Source: Zychaea mexicana
Taxonomy: Eukaryota; Mucoromycota; Mucoromycetes; Mucorales; Lichtheimiaceae
Direction of reading: 5' to 3'
Assembly: GCF_025766255.1 (NCBI RefSeq)
Contig: NW_026516720.1
Span: 62,001 to 126,000 of the forward strand
Length of the DNA stretch: 64,000 nt
Shown: piece after piece, positions 36,555-52,000 of the stretch
How the letters are laid out: each line of letters starts with the position of its first letter
How positions within the stretch are numbered: the first letter of the stretch is position 1
Program-made: the position numbers and the translations under genes
The notes under the pieces: generated by a model
The model's database searches: none
What the model was told of the DNA's origin: nothing
Seen by the model: only the letters and a program-made list of their open reading frames with translations

Positions 36555-37517
36555 TAGCGCGGTAAGACTGTATCAACAGCGATCTATTTCCTCTTAATCT
36601 CTTGTTAATATCGCCGACGAGACGTTCCACATGTTGCAACGTAAAATGAACAATTTAAAACGGTGTCTTTCCATGCGTTCGCACGCGCGAGGGGGGACGA
36701 AGCAGAATCTACCACGATACGAAGTCTAACTGTGATCTAGGAAACTCAATGCTTTTCCCTTTTTCCTCTTTGGCTTTGAACACTGCTCCTTTCCCTATTC
36801 GAACGATTTCACAGTACGGGTGGTTGGATGGTGGAGTGAGCGCTATTTGTGACACATGGCTGCTGTGTGGATGATATAGAGTGGGTTGTGTACGACGTCC
36901 GAAAGCACCGGCTGTATGGATAACCTTCCTCCCCCCCCCTTTGTATGTGTGCTCCAGAGCCTGCTGCTCCTGGCTGCTGTCTCCCCAAGAAAAACCCATT
37001 CGTTGGATCGAGTCATGTCCATAATAGGTCCTGTACTACTTCCACTATCTTATTCTCAAAATCACGCCAGGTCTTTGAAAATGACTCACAAGTAAACAGC
37101 GTTATCATCCATCTTAGTGTGAGGCTGTCTATACTTTTAAAAGAAACGATGATGGACGGGGAGAAGTATCTTTTCCATCTGCAAATTCAGCCTGCCTCCT
37201 TGCAACCTTCTTCTTCTTGTTCTTCTTCTTGCTACACTTAACGTTTGCTAAGCCTAAAAGTATAACTTTTTTTTTTCATGATACCTCCTTTTAAATTTTC
37301 TTACGTGGTATATCGGCCAGGTGTACACTGCATGTTCAAAACAGTAAGGCCCATGCTGCGCATTTGCTCTATGGACATTAGAGGTAGGGACCCCACATTA
37401 AACCCCCGAATACCGTTCTGGTCGCGCGAAAGCTGATCTATCTCTCGGTCTCCCTCACACACTCGCACGCACACACCAGTCTCGCGCGCAAGCCAAAACG
37501 AGCGGGCGGTAACAAAC

Positions 37518-37543
37518 AGAGAGAGAGAGAGAGAGAGAGAGAG
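37518..37543. repeat. (GA)n microsatellite
   Basis: About 13 tandem GA dinucleotides upstream of the Crz1-like gene. Confidence 0.9.
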
Positions 37544-37799
37544 GGTGCGTGCGTAATAGAGAGAGAAAGACAGAGACAGAGTGAATGAGGGACTGACAAA
37601 AAGAGAGAAACACAACACACATCATGTGGGGAGACCGAGCAAACGTTTATTTTTAAAAGATGAAACCCCATTTTACTCTTCTTCTCTTTCTTTCTCTTTC
37701 TCTCTTTTCCCTCTACTTCTCTCTTTTACTTTTCTTCTTCTTGACTTCTTTGCTCTGTTACTGCTAGTACTACCGCCGCTTTTCTGTATGCGGGCTTGA

Positions 37800-38828
37800 A
37801 TGATGCACGGACTTGTTGCGCAAACCTCACTTTTGCCGATTTCATCAGACGAAACTTACTTTCTGTCACTACTGTCGAGCCCCACGTTTTACATTCCACC
37901 TCCTGCTGTGGCTGCTGAGCAAGAACAACAACAACAACAACATGAACATGCTTGTCAGCAACAACAACAACAACATATCCAACCACAAGTGCAGCACAGT
38001 CCGTTCCTTACTACTTTTGCTGTTGCGCAGCAATCATCAACACCATCACAGAATTTTGTCATTGATGGGTTAACGCCAATGTCTTCTTCTTTGCACTCAT
38101 CATCCTCCTCGTCGCCACCGTCACCACCCATCAATGTACCCTCGCTGACATCATCGTCGTCGTCGTCATCTTCTTCTCCTCCAGTAGTATTCACAACCAA
38201 GCCACCAAGAATCAAGAAAAAAGCACCATTACCCTATGCATCCAACCTGCTCAACCTATGCTTCACCAACACACCAGCAGCAACAATGAACAATTCATAT
38301 TCTAATAGTAAAACCAATGAAAGAAGGGCAAGGAGGAAGCACCCATCTACCACTACTGCTATCACAACTGTCACCGAGCGCAACCAAAGTCAATCCAGCA
38401 AAAGTGACAATGAATATGATCTTGACGTTGATAGTGGTAGTATCACCACCAAAACCACTTTTACTACTACTACTACTACTACTGCTCCTACTAAAAGCAA
38501 TAGTAGTCATCATCATCATCATCCACGCTATCAATGTGATTTTGAAGGTTGTAACAAAATGTTTACACGGCCGTACAATTTAAAATCACACAAACGAACA
38601 CATACAGCGGAACGACCTTATTCTTGTCCTCATTGTCCAAAACGTTTTGCTCGTCAACATGATCGGAATAGACATGCCAAGCTACACACGGGAGTCAAGG
38701 CCTATGTGTGCCACCATTGTAACAAGGCGTTTGCTCGACAAGATGCATTGAGTCGCCACCAACGACCTAGTGGAGGACAGGGACTATGTTGCAGTAACAG
38801 TACCGGTAACGGCTATTCAACAACATGA
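37800..38828 (+). CDS. CRZ1: Crz1-like C2H2 zinc-finger transcription factor
   Basis: Intronless, 342 residues. The N-terminal 230 residues are low complexity (poly-Q, poly-S, SP-rich, poly-T). Three zinc fingers lie near the C-terminus: [19 protein letters not shown] (then KRTH), [17 protein letters not shown] (then AKLH), and [17 protein letters not shown]. The [13 protein letters not shown] and FARQHDRxRH wording is the signature of Crz1/Prz1, the calcineurin-activated factor that drives calcium and stress genes. As in Crz1, the third finger lacks a second canonical His and ends in a GxxC-type tail. The Ser-rich region would be the place for calcineurin-controlled phosphorylation, by analogy. 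Two adjacent ATGs begin the ORF. Confidence 0.85.
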   Translation: MMHGLVAQTSLLPISSDETYFLSLLSSPTFYIPPPAVAAEQEQQQQQHEHACQQQQQQHIQPQVQHSPFLTTFAVAQQSSTPSQNFVIDGLTPMSSSLHSSSSSSPPSPPINVPSLTSSSSSSSSSPPVVFTTKPPRIKKKAPLPYASNLLNLCFTNTPAATMNNSYSNSKTNERRARRKHPSTTTAITTVTERNQSQSSKSDNEYDLDVDSGSITTKTTFTTTTTTTAPTKSNSSHHHHHPRYQCDFEGCNKMFTRPYNLKSHKRTHTAERPYSCPHCPKRFARQHDRNRHAKLHTGVKAYVCHHCNKAFARQDALSRHQRPSGGQGLCCSNSTGNGYSTT

Positions 38829-39165
38829 TCATCCCCTTGATCCTTTATCTTTTTAAAAATCATAGCTCCATCACAGTATATCATACCCTTTTCCTTTCTC
38901 TTTTATGTAATATTATCTTCCTCTTGTTTTTGTATGAAACTTATGGTTGTATGTATGACTCCTTTTATGATAATAATAATTACCTGCCACCACTCCCTTT
39001 ATGAATTTCATGTTTTCGGGCGTTACTAGATATTTGATTGGCTGTCAAATTTGACTGTCAACTAAAAAAAAAAAAAGTTTGTACGCCAAAAAAAACGAGG
39101 CGCGAAAAACGCGTCCGTTTTTTTTTGGTTTTTGGTTCCTTTTTTTTTTCTTTTAAACCTATAAA
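38829..39165. other. Intergenic region, CRZ1-like gene to MCM2
   Basis: Contains the CRZ1-like 3' UTR and the MCM2 promoter: a CCAAT box in inverse form (ATTGG, near 39037), the palindrome GTCAAATTTGAC at 39044-39055, A-rich tracts, and the E2F/MCB elements entered separately. Confidence 0.6.
39099..39114 (+). promoter_or_regulatory. E2F-like site and MCB box in MCM2 promoter
   Basis: GGCGCGAAAA (reverse of the E2F consensus TTTCGCGCC) is directly followed by ACGCGT, the MluI cell-cycle box bound by MBF in yeasts. Together they lie 51 bp before the MCM2 start codon. MCM genes are classic G1/S targets of both factors, so cell-cycle control is likely. Confidence 0.7.
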
Positions 39166-42877
<3,712 letters not shown>

Positions 42878-43020
42878 TTTGCCTCCTTTTTCTCTCCAAA
42901 CACATACACACACACACACACATTTCCTCCTCTCTCGCTCTTTTTCATTTTAATCTGTAACATAATACAAAGTTTTTTTTTATATACATACGCAATTTCA
43001 TTTCTCAAATTATTATGGGG

Positions 43021-44227
43021 TTATTCGATTTTTACATGTTGATCCAGTAGTTGTGCTACCATCGCGGATGCTTCGGCAGGGAAAAGGAGTTTGGACAGCG
43101 TCTTGATCTGCTTGAGCGTATGGACATCCTCCTACAACATGCAACCCACCGCACCCCCACCTCAAACATTTGAGTTTTATTTTAATTTTGAGTTCTTCTT
43201 TTATCCTTACCTCTGTTGTCATTGTTTGGTCACTTGTCTGAGAGACCGCGTGATTCACAACAGCACTACTAGCGGAAGATGTCTCTGCAGCTTCTTCTTC
43301 TTCTTGTGCTGCTGTTGCCTCCTCAGTTGCTGCTGTTGCTTGAGCTTTATCTATAAATGTGAAATTAAAAAATTTTATGTTATGGCGATCAGAAAAGAAA
43401 GTTTCATCTTTTTCCCGCACACAGTGATGCATAAAGAAACCTTAAAGACATTTTACCTCTTTCAGTTTGAAGGTTTTGACATTCTGCTCGTTTCCGATCG
43501 ACACGTGTTTTCAAGGACGCGAGTTCCTGCTCAAACGCTCTTTTCTTTTGTTGTAGATTGTGTAAGGGTTGGAATGACAATGATGAGGGCCGTTGCTGTT
43601 GCTGCTGCTGCTGCTGCTGCTGCTGTGGGTGTTTTCGTTGTCTTTTTCGTTGATGTTCCTGTTCCTGCGGTCCGATCTGTTCTTCCAATGCCTTGATATG
43701 TGTATTTTGTTCCTCTACCTAGTGGATTGTTGTTTGTGAGAATTATTACGCACACCATAGACCCCTTTGAGACGCGAACGCGTGTATTTTTTTTACCTTG
43801 GACTCCCACACGTGTACTTCCTTCTCAAGTGCTTTGATGCTGGCATCGGCTCGTGTTAACAAGGCCTCGATTTCGGGCAAGCGCTTACTGTAAAGTTCAC
43901 TCTGTGCGTAGCGAATGTCCTGGACAGGAATGACTTCTGAATGCTACCCATTTATTGTGTGAGTGACCTCTAATAAAAAAAGCATTACACATTGGCATCG
44001 TACCACTTCAAATTGTGTCACTCTATGTAACCGATTGTAGCCTTGTGTCGATGTATTTAGGAGATTAACCGATGCTGCGAGCTTATACACATGTTTTTAG
44101 AATCAATTGTAAAGGAGGCTGTAATGTTTGCTAGTTTTACCTTTTGCACAGTTTCTTCTAGACATGAACTAGCACCTTGCAAATGGTCAATGTAAGTATA
44201 CGGTTTGCGCCATTCCGTTTGTTCCAT
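43021..44227 (-). CDS. SPC19: DASH/Dam1 complex subunit Spc19
   Basis: Exons on the minus strand: 44227-44141, 44081-44004, 43943-43797, 43718-43457, 43350-43211, 43131-43021; 274 residues in all. The N-terminal half, with SSCLEETVQKLAASVNLL, YNRLHRVTQFEV, and DIRYAQSELYSKRLPEIEAL (then LTRADASIKALEKE), matches the Spc19 pattern (conserved FxRLxxVxxxxxxF/E and DIxxAQ). Spc19 is one of ten subunits of the ring that couples kinetochores to microtubules and is found in fungi. Beyond the usual ~165 residues this copy has a poly-Q tract (near residues 110-125), a coiled-coil segment (KKRAFEQELASLKTRVD), an acidic Ala/Glu-rich stretch and a conserved-looking end (LKQIKTLSKLLFPAEASAM). Confidence 0.82.
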
Positions 44228-44353
44228 AAGCAACTTTTTATTTATGTAATGCTTGAAATAAGGGGGGGGGGGGCTGGGAGTGTTCAGTTTCAAAAGAGAG
44301 CAAGAGTTGTTCACTGAGGGCAGTTTGGGGGGGAGGGAGGTTTAAGAAGAAAT

Positions 44354-45193
44354 TCAATGCTGTTGTTGTTGTTCAGTTTCATAGGCAATTATCTCTTTCA
44401 GCTGGGCAACCAAATCGGGATATGGATCCAACTGATTGTATATTTTCATCTCCCACACATCATCCGGCAATGCAGCGGAAGGAGCCGCAAACAGCGTGTC
44501 TGTGAACCTCTGGTACGCACCGTCATCCTTGCTGTGGTGATTCCGCAGGCTGTTTTGACAGTTGACAAAGAACTGTGGATAGTGCGTCGGGAAATCTTTG
44601 AGTTTATCGGGTTGCTGGCGGATGCGAGTGATGTCGACATGATCAAACTCCTCGTCCGCTCGTCGCTGGTGCTCTGGTGCTGGCGAATGCGGTAATAGGA
44701 GTAGATCCACTGCTGTTTCTGCTGTTTCTGGTGGCGTATCATCATGGGGTATATAGCCGACCAGGTCGCGGAATTGTTGTAGTAGCGAAGGGACGGGCTG
44801 CAATGCCTTGGATATGCGAGCCATCCATTCGACATCGTCCAGCTGTTGTCGAGCAACGTACAGGGTGTTTTCAAAGCGCGGCCAGTCTGTAAACAAGTGT
44901 GAGCGCAGGGTGTTGAAGAGCGGGGCATTGTGGGCGACCAGGTGTCGCATTTCAGTGTCACGGTCCAGCAGTGAGACACAGATGGTGTCTGGCACTGCGT
45001 GTGCTGCAATGTCGATGGATCGGGTCGGTGAAAGCAGCGCTTCTTCCACGAGGGTCATTGTTGATGGTGTGGTTGGCGCAGGCAGATTGCTCAAGTCAAA
45101 CGACACGGATGGTTTGCGGTGCTGTACTCCTCCTCCTCCTCCTGCTTCTTCTTCTTCTGCTTGTGGTGGCGGTGTGAGTGGTGCTTTGGTCAT
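44354..45193 (-). CDS. Unrecognised protein with two PAH-like repeats
   Basis: Intronless 279-residue ORF, with a CT-rich region upstream. After a Pro/Glu/Gly-rich N-terminus (1-50), two related segments occur. Repeat 1 (about 83-147) has NTLRSHLF, RFENTLYVARQQLDD and LQPVPSLLQQFRDLVGY. Repeat 2 (about 198-271) has FFVNCQNSLRN, RFTDTLFAAPSAALPDD and LDPYPDLVAQLKEIIAY. The shared pattern (RF..TL......LDD..W...I...L.P.P.L..QL) resembles the Y..FL....V..L....P.L...F pattern of Sin3 paired amphipathic helix domains. That comparison is mine and untested. Function is unknown; a scaffold or corepressor-type role would fit. The gene ends with a Q-rich tail. Confidence 0.6.
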   Translation of the reverse strand: MTKAPLTPPPQAEEEEAGGGGGVQHRKPSVSFDLSNLPAPTTPSTMTLVEEALLSPTRSIDIAAHAVPDTICVSLLDRDTEMRHLVAHNAPLFNTLRSHLFTDWPRFENTLYVARQQLDDVEWMARISKALQPVPSLLQQFRDLVGYIPHDDTPPETAETAVDLLLLPHSPAPEHQRRADEEFDHVDITRIRQQPDKLKDFPTHYPQFFVNCQNSLRNHHSKDDGAYQRFTDTLFAAPSAALPDDVWEMKIYNQLDPYPDLVAQLKEIIAYETEQQQQH

Positions 45194-45868
45194 GGTTTCT
45201 TACTTGTTCTTCTTTGGTGGAAAAAGTGGGGGAAGGTGTGTGTGCGTGTGTGTGTGTGTGAAGAGAAAGAGAGAAAGAGGGAGAGAGAAAGAGGGAGAGA
45301 GAAAAAAGGGCGGGAAACAGAGAAGGGTAATTGAATTATCTGGTGATCGCGAAAATAACAATACTACAGCCTGGGTGTGGTTGTTTTGGGCATTAATGGG
45401 GAAGGGGTTGTTGCTTGGTGGTGGTGGTGGTGGTGACACCCTAAAAAAAACACACAAATTTCTGTTTGATTTCTCACGCGTTCGGGCCCCACCACGCGCA
45501 TGCTCTCTCCTTCTCTCCTCTCTCTCTCTCTCTCTTTTCGTGTTAATGTGTACCCGCACTCCCACACGCTTGTTCAGTTGACTTGACGATACTTCTTTGC
45601 ACCATTCAATGCACTGTAAATTACGATTTGAGTTGGAATTTGGAATGAACCCAAAACAAGTATTAAAAAGCCTTGTATAAACCAAAACACTTTTACGTCA
45701 TTCAAAATGGAAATGGCTTGCACCTGCTATACATGCTAGACCGCTGTTATTGTCCGTTATTTTTATTTTAGTTCTTTCAGTTTCTATCTCTCTGTCTCTC
45801 TCTCTCTCTCTTTACCCTCTTTTTTTTTACTTTACAAATCCTTAATTCATAAAAAAAAAAGAAAAAAA
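45194..45868. other. Divergent promoter region, PAH-like gene and IFRD gene
   Basis: Contains a GT repeat and GA-rich stretch (45240-45310), a G-rich run near 45395-45432, CT-repeats at 45517-45536 and 45787-45811, and A-rich sequence right before the IFRD start codon. No gene is visible. Confidence 0.5.
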
Positions 45869-47981
45869 ATGCCACGCAATTTAGCCAAAAAAGCAGGCAA
45901 ACAACAGACTCGAATGGCAGCATTAGACAAACTGGGTACACCAGCGTCGAGTCGTGCAGGATCTGAAGACGAAGCTGACGATTCCCTTTCTGAAATCTCT
46001 GCTATCTCTGCTGCTGCTGCTGCTGCTGACGAAGAAACACTTGTCGACGACCAACTACGCCACTGTGTGGATGATTTAGGTGAAAAACGTACTAGGTATT
46101 ATAAACGTATATCTACCAAAAAAAAAAAAAAAAAAAGATGGCATGTAATTTTATAGAAAGACCACCACTGAGATAATAGTTTATTACAATATGTACATGC
46201 AGTGTACGAGAGGCAGCATTGACCAAATTGGATCGTTTATTGGCACGGTATTACTGTGGAGATTTTTTCGAATCGAATCCATCCAGTCAAGAAGCCATGT
46301 TACAGCTTCTGGTGAGATCGCTTAGAAAACCAGGCAGTACTTTGGAAGCGATTCTCGCAGCCAAGGGAATTGGACTGGTGTTTATCAATGACGGGGATGA
46401 GCAAGAAGAGCTGTTTGGCATGGTATTGTCACTGTTGAAGAATACTATCACGGATGCATTGGATGTGCGGTTAAAACATCAGGTAGGTCCTTATCTTTAG
46501 TTTCGTGCCCCGCAATAAAAGGGGACCCTGCTGCCCAGTTTGTTGCACATGCATTACATGATGACACATTGACCTATCTTTGAAAATAACGATACATGTG
46601 TAGTGCATTGAAACACTTGCATTGATTACGTTGATCGCCGCCTCAAATGCGGATACCAGAGGCGGCCTCGATTATTTCTTCAAAATTCTAATCTCGAATG
46701 GTGAAAGCCTTCAACCCGATGAAAAGCTAAAGCAAGGTGCTATGGATGAGCTTTTGTGCACCAGCTTACGTGCCTATGGTCTCTTATACGCGGCCCTGTT
46801 TGGTGACGGACGCGGAACCTGGGAGGATGCATGGGATGAATCGCAAGGGTAAAAACAACAGAGATATTCACGTGGTCCTTCAATCGATCTAATAGAACGC
46901 ATGCTTTTGTTATAGAGTAATGCCGGCTCATATAGACTTTTTGGAATCTACATCTAAAGAAAACCGCGTCGCTGCCGGAGAAAACGTTGCATTGATGTTC
47001 GATTGTGTTCAGGTGTCGCACAAGCATGTAAGATCTCAACAACAATGACAACAGCAACTCAATAGATCCCCTCCCCCCTCTTCCCTTGTTTTATCATTGT
47101 TATTGCTCTTCGGGAGGGCATTATTGCTATCCCTTGGCTGTCACAAGTCTTCTTCATCGGACAATGACCCATTCCTGTACATTCCGAGTAAGAGATCATA
47201 CTTATATTTTTTTACTACCAAAATAGGCTCAAGAGATGAGCGAGTTTGAAGTAGAAGACAAGCCAGAATACGAAGAAATAGACGATTTGGTAGATATGCT
47301 CCAACGACTTTCTACAGACAGCAATCGACGGGTCAACAAACAAGATCGCAAAGAGCAAAAGAGTGCGTTCCGTGATATCATACGTAGTGTGGAAGAAGGC
47401 AGTCGACCTAAGCAAAAACTCAAGATTGGTGGCCAGAACATGTTGTTCCGGGGCTGGGGTAAGTGATGTGCTATGCTTTAGGCTTGGTTTTGCGTGTAGT
47501 CAAAACAAGTGTGGTGATCAACAAAGGGTTGGGGGGGATGCTCTATGTGATGATGCTAACTTGTAAATAAACTCGTGTGTGTGTGTGGCATTTGTCAAGC
47601 CCGCATCATTATGCTTGCAGCATTCCGAAGCTTCTTAGGAGCAGGCCTTGCACAGCATCTTCAAGTAAGTAGCCGGCATGAGAAAAAAAAACAAGAAAGA
47701 GGCATATGCACTTTAAACATACATGTCACATTTTTATATAAAAAAAAGTTGTACTCATGTCGCACATCATACTTTCCATATTGCAGGAGAACGAGTTACT
47801 GGAAAATGTATTAGCGAGTGGGATCAGCAATGGTACTGCATCAGAAGATGAAGAGAGTGAGTCAGAAGAAGAAGAAGAGGCTGGTGAGGGATTCGAGATG
47901 GAAGATGACATGTCCTTGTCAAAGTCTGCAGCAAGTAAACGTGAGCGTGCTAGACGGCTCAAGAGGTCAAAGAAGTTATAG
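45869..47981 (+). CDS. IFRD1: IFRD-family protein
   Basis: Seven exons (45869-46095, 46203-46482, 46604-46848, 46916-47027, 47227-47458, 47600-47664, 47787-47981) encode 451 residues. The N-terminal IFRD domain is seen as SVREAALTKLDRLLARYY, SLRKPGSTLEAILAAKGIGL, and YFFKILISNGESLQPDEK-like text; the C-terminal IFRD domain as VNKQDRKEQKSAFRDIIRSVEEG, FRGWGARIIMLAAFRSFLG and HLQENELLENVL. The tail is acidic (ESESEEEEEAGEG), then basic. The family is an armadillo-like fold; animal IFRD1/2 are coregulators and IFRD2 binds translationally inactive ribosomes. Role in this fungus is unknown. The exon-4 end could alternatively be CAG|GTGTCG, removing five residues in frame. Confidence 0.87.
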
Positions 47982-48326
47982 TAAAAAAAAAAAAACTTGC
48001 GGCACGACAGTTATTTTATTGTTATTATTGTTATTAGCACGAACTATTAATATTATTACAACGCTTATTGTTTGAATGCTTAATCGTGTGGCAACAGCCT
48101 ACTTGTAAACATATCAAAAAGAAGAGAGAGAAGCCGGACATCAGGGCAAATTTTGGGCTTTTTCAACTAAAAAGAAGAAAAATGTAACGGGTCAATCCAC
48201 AAAAGTCAATATTGCAGACTCACGGTCATCGGGACAATGTCCCGCAGGTTCCGAGCGAACAAAATACATACGCCAAATGCGAAAAACCTTACTTGGGGAG
48301 ACAGCATCAGAGTTTACTATAGAAAT

Positions 48327-48362
<36 letters not shown>

Positions 48363-49096
48363 AATCATGGCGCCCAAAGTTGTATTGTGAAAACTTCACT
48401 CATGGATGATTATTACAGATGAGCAAGCAGCAGTAGCTACTAGTCTAATAGCAACGTCGGGCGGCGGCGTTTCGGCATGCGACCCGATAAGAGTTGAAAA
48501 GGGGGTCAGAGAGGGGAAAGGGTGGGGGGAGGATAGCGTCATCAACGCAACATCAACATCATCATCATCACTGGGCCTCTTTCTCTTTCCAACCAACGCG
48601 ATCATCCATCCATCCATCCTTCTCTCTCCCCCCCCCTTTTATTGACCAGTGCACAAAGAAATGCGAAAAATCGGCTTGTCCGTAACGTAGCCCAAACATA
48701 GATCACTTCCGAGCCAGCCAGTTTAGCCAGCCAAGTTAGCCAGCCAAACAAGCAGCAATAAGCCAAAATCTCTTTTGCCTGCTTTTTGCTTCTCCCTCGT
48801 CGTCGTCGTCTCTCTCTCTCTCTCTCTCTCCGTGTATGGTTACACTGTTGAGCGAGGCATGCATTTGCCACAGCTTTGTTCTCCAAAACAAATAATGCAA
48901 GCGCATCCCTCATCATTGCCTCCTACATTGCCCTTATATCACGGTAGCAACCCTCTCCCCTTTTCTCTCTTCTTCTCTTCTTATTCTTCTACTTCTCATC
49001 GCTAGGCAAATAATAAAAAGGGAATCTTTCTTTTTCTTTTCTTTTCTTTCTTTTTTAAATTACTATTACTGCTATTGTTACCATCGTTACAATTCC
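47982..49096. other. Intergenic region, IFRD gene to RhoGEF gene
   Basis: Holds the IFRD 3' UTR, a GA microsatellite at 48329-48359, CT-rich tracts near 48810-48830 and 48960-49060, and the RhoGEF promoter. Small ORFs here are low complexity and not supported. Confidence 0.5.
48329..48359. repeat. (GA)n microsatellite
   Basis: About 15 tandem GA units between the IFRD and RhoGEF genes. Confidence 0.9.
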
Positions 49097-52000
49097 ATGG
49101 CACCCACTACCCTCAAGGTAAATTAAGCACACCCCCGTATCATAGAAACGGGTTGCTAGACAACCTCAATAGACTCGTTCGCTAGCAGCCAACCATGTAA
49201 AGAACGAGAGATTGAGAGAAATTACTCACATGTGCACTGGGGGGTTTGGCGATGGTTCGGTTTTTGTGCTGCTTATGCAAATGTAGGGATATGAATCAGC
49301 CCTTCGCGAATTGGGGTATACACACAACTGGAAGCTCGTAAAGGACGAGCTGCCAAACGTACAAGAGCACCGTTGCCCGAATGGGGCTGCAGACGAGCTG
49401 TCCGAGCTCTATCATGCACTCGCAGAGAACACAAAGCGGCCATTGGTAACTCGTCCTTTCGTATTATTGTATACTCAATGGATTTTGATAAAGAAAAAAA
49501 AAAGAAACTAACAACCAAAACACACAGTGCCAAAGCGTGGATATCATCATTCCTAATGATCACGGGCATCGTAAGTTACTTGGGACGCCATATATATATA
49601 AAGAAGAAAGATCAAAGAGGACGACCACTCCTTATTCTTTAATTCACCACCTATCCAACTCATGCAAAATCCTCTTTTTTTTTTTTTTTTTGGTTGCTTT
49701 ATTAAGGCGACCAAGTCCGGTTTAAGCAATTTTTCGAGGTGCTTGGAGCACCGTGCACAGAGCAGCATCCCAGCTTCCTCGATACAGCCACCGCAAAGAC
49801 CGATTCAGAATGTCTTGCCGAAATCAACACTCTCCAGGTTGGAGCATATTTTTTCAATCTTTTCATTCTGTCAAAACGAAAAAAAGTGGAATGCATATAT
49901 TAACGTATCACTTGTTTCTGCTTTTTACTTGTCCTGCGCCATTCTCACCAACCCCAAAAATCTACGACAACAAACAAACAACATCATCATCATTATGATT
50001 ACGCCTATCGCTGTTATAATAACTATTTTTGTATCATTGTCCTCATCCATTGTCATTGACGCATTTGTCGACTACTACGACTACAGTACGAAGAGGATCA
50101 CGAAAAACGTCACTATCATATTGCCGAATTCCTCAAAACTGAACGGTCGTATGTCAAGACACTACGGGCAAGTGTGGAGGTGATTGCACGCAAGCTGAAC
50201 CCACAGACACGGGAATGGCAGGGCGAGCAGCCCATCATTGATCGTTTCGAGCACAAGAAATTGTTTTTGAATATGGAAGAGATTCTGGAAACAAACGAAC
50301 GTTTCATGTCTGATCTTGAAAAGTGTAACGGTGGTGCCGCAGACGGCGGCGTGTGCTTTGGCGAAGTTTGTGCGAGTCATGTAAGTGTTGGATTTTTTTT
50401 TTTTTTTTTGCTTCCGTTGTGTGTAACCCAATCAATCTCCCCCCACCCCACATACTCCCTTCGGGGCACAATCACAGACTACTTATCCTTTCGGACCTAA
50501 TAGATTGTCAACTTTGAATGCTACCGATACTACGCTCTGAATTATTCGTTTGCCCACAACCTCCACCTCACGCTGTCAAAGAACAACGGCGCCTATCGCA
50601 GGTCTCTGGACATCTGCTACAAGGACAGTCGTTTCTTGAATCGCAGTATGATTGAACTCTTGTCGGAACCAGTCCAACGCATCACCCGCTATACAATGAT
50701 GATTAAAGGTAACACAAGGAAAGAAAAGAGGATTTCCACCCCCCAAACCTCATTTTCACCCCTTCACTCCACATGTGTGTGTTGTATTTGTGGCTAACTC
50801 GCTGTCTTGTTACTATGGTCACTAACTACAAATCTTTTCGCTCTTGACACAGCCATCTTGAACCACACATCGCCACAACATCGTGATTATATGCCATTGA
50901 CGCGTGCGTACGTCAAAGCATGCGGTATTGCAAGCATGGCCGATGATGATGCCACTAAACTGGCGACCACGTGTCATGTCCTTCAGCAGTCTGTCAAGAA
51001 TGCCCCTGTAAGTAACAACTGTTTTATTAACAGGTTCTTTGATCTCTCTCAACTAACGCGCGCCCGTATATATATTTGTCCCCAACAACAGTGTAGCTTG
51101 GTGAACCAGAACCGCTCCTTCATTGCCCACTTGGATGCCGACGAGATCCATCGTGTCAAAGGCAAACCAAAGCGACCAGTGACCCTGTTTTTGTTTGCGG
51201 ATAAACTCATGATTGCCGAGCGACCCAACTATTCGTGCAGAGGCATTGACTTATGTGACAATGGCAAAAGTCAGGATAGCTTCCCGATGTGGAACCTGAA
51301 AAGAGACCCAATGTTAAAGTTTAGAGGATGGATCGACATTGAACAGGTTCAAATCTTTGAAGGCGCGCCAGGTAAAAAAAAAACAGTAGTTCTCAACCTA
51401 AATTTCGTTGTCTCTCTCTCTCTCTATCTATCTATCACACCTCACCTAACCAAGAGGAACCCTATCACATTGTTTGGATTCAGATTCTCCCAATTCGTTT
51501 GTATTGTTTGCATCCGATACTCAGAAGCAAGAGTATAGCCGTGGTCGTGGCCCCGCCCCTACAACCGAGTCCCATGAAGATTATTTCCGCAGAGGCCTTC
51601 GTTTGTTCTCTGTGGCGTCTCATGATGACAATGACCAAGAGAGTTTGCAGCGTACAGCCGAATTTGTCAATGATTTTCAAAAGGCCCAAGCGCTTGCTAA
51701 GCGATATGGTAAGAACGATTGGGGTGTGGGGGGTGTGGTACCCTCTTTCGCTTCATGTAGTACTCAGCCGTAGTAAACAAGATGATACTGATAACATACA
51801 ACATCTCAGGTCCGAATGACCAGTCGTACCACCGACTATGGTGTGAATCCAACGTGTACAGCAACATTTACGATACAACAAGTTACACGCATGCAAACTA
51901 TAAGCATAACATTGCCGTTGTATATGTGGAAGAAGAAACATCGGTGAACCTCCGGCCGCTATTCCGTGGTGGTAGTACTGCGCCATGGATCGTGGCGTTG

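Larger units (their letters stand above)
33549..37799. other. Second gene-poor island
   Basis: About 4.2 kb without an intact gene. It includes decayed coding-like pieces at 34237-34560 (entered separately), a GA microsatellite at 36520-36551 and another at 37518-37543, and a pyrimidine-rich leader at 37675-37745 before the Crz1-like gene. The ORFs at 34688-34915 and 36043-36423 lack recognisable domains and supporting context. Confidence 0.5.

Noticed and set aside
36520..37543. GA repeats as possible CRISPR or satellite arrays
   Set aside because: They are simple dinucleotide runs without spacers or longer units, in a eukaryotic genome.
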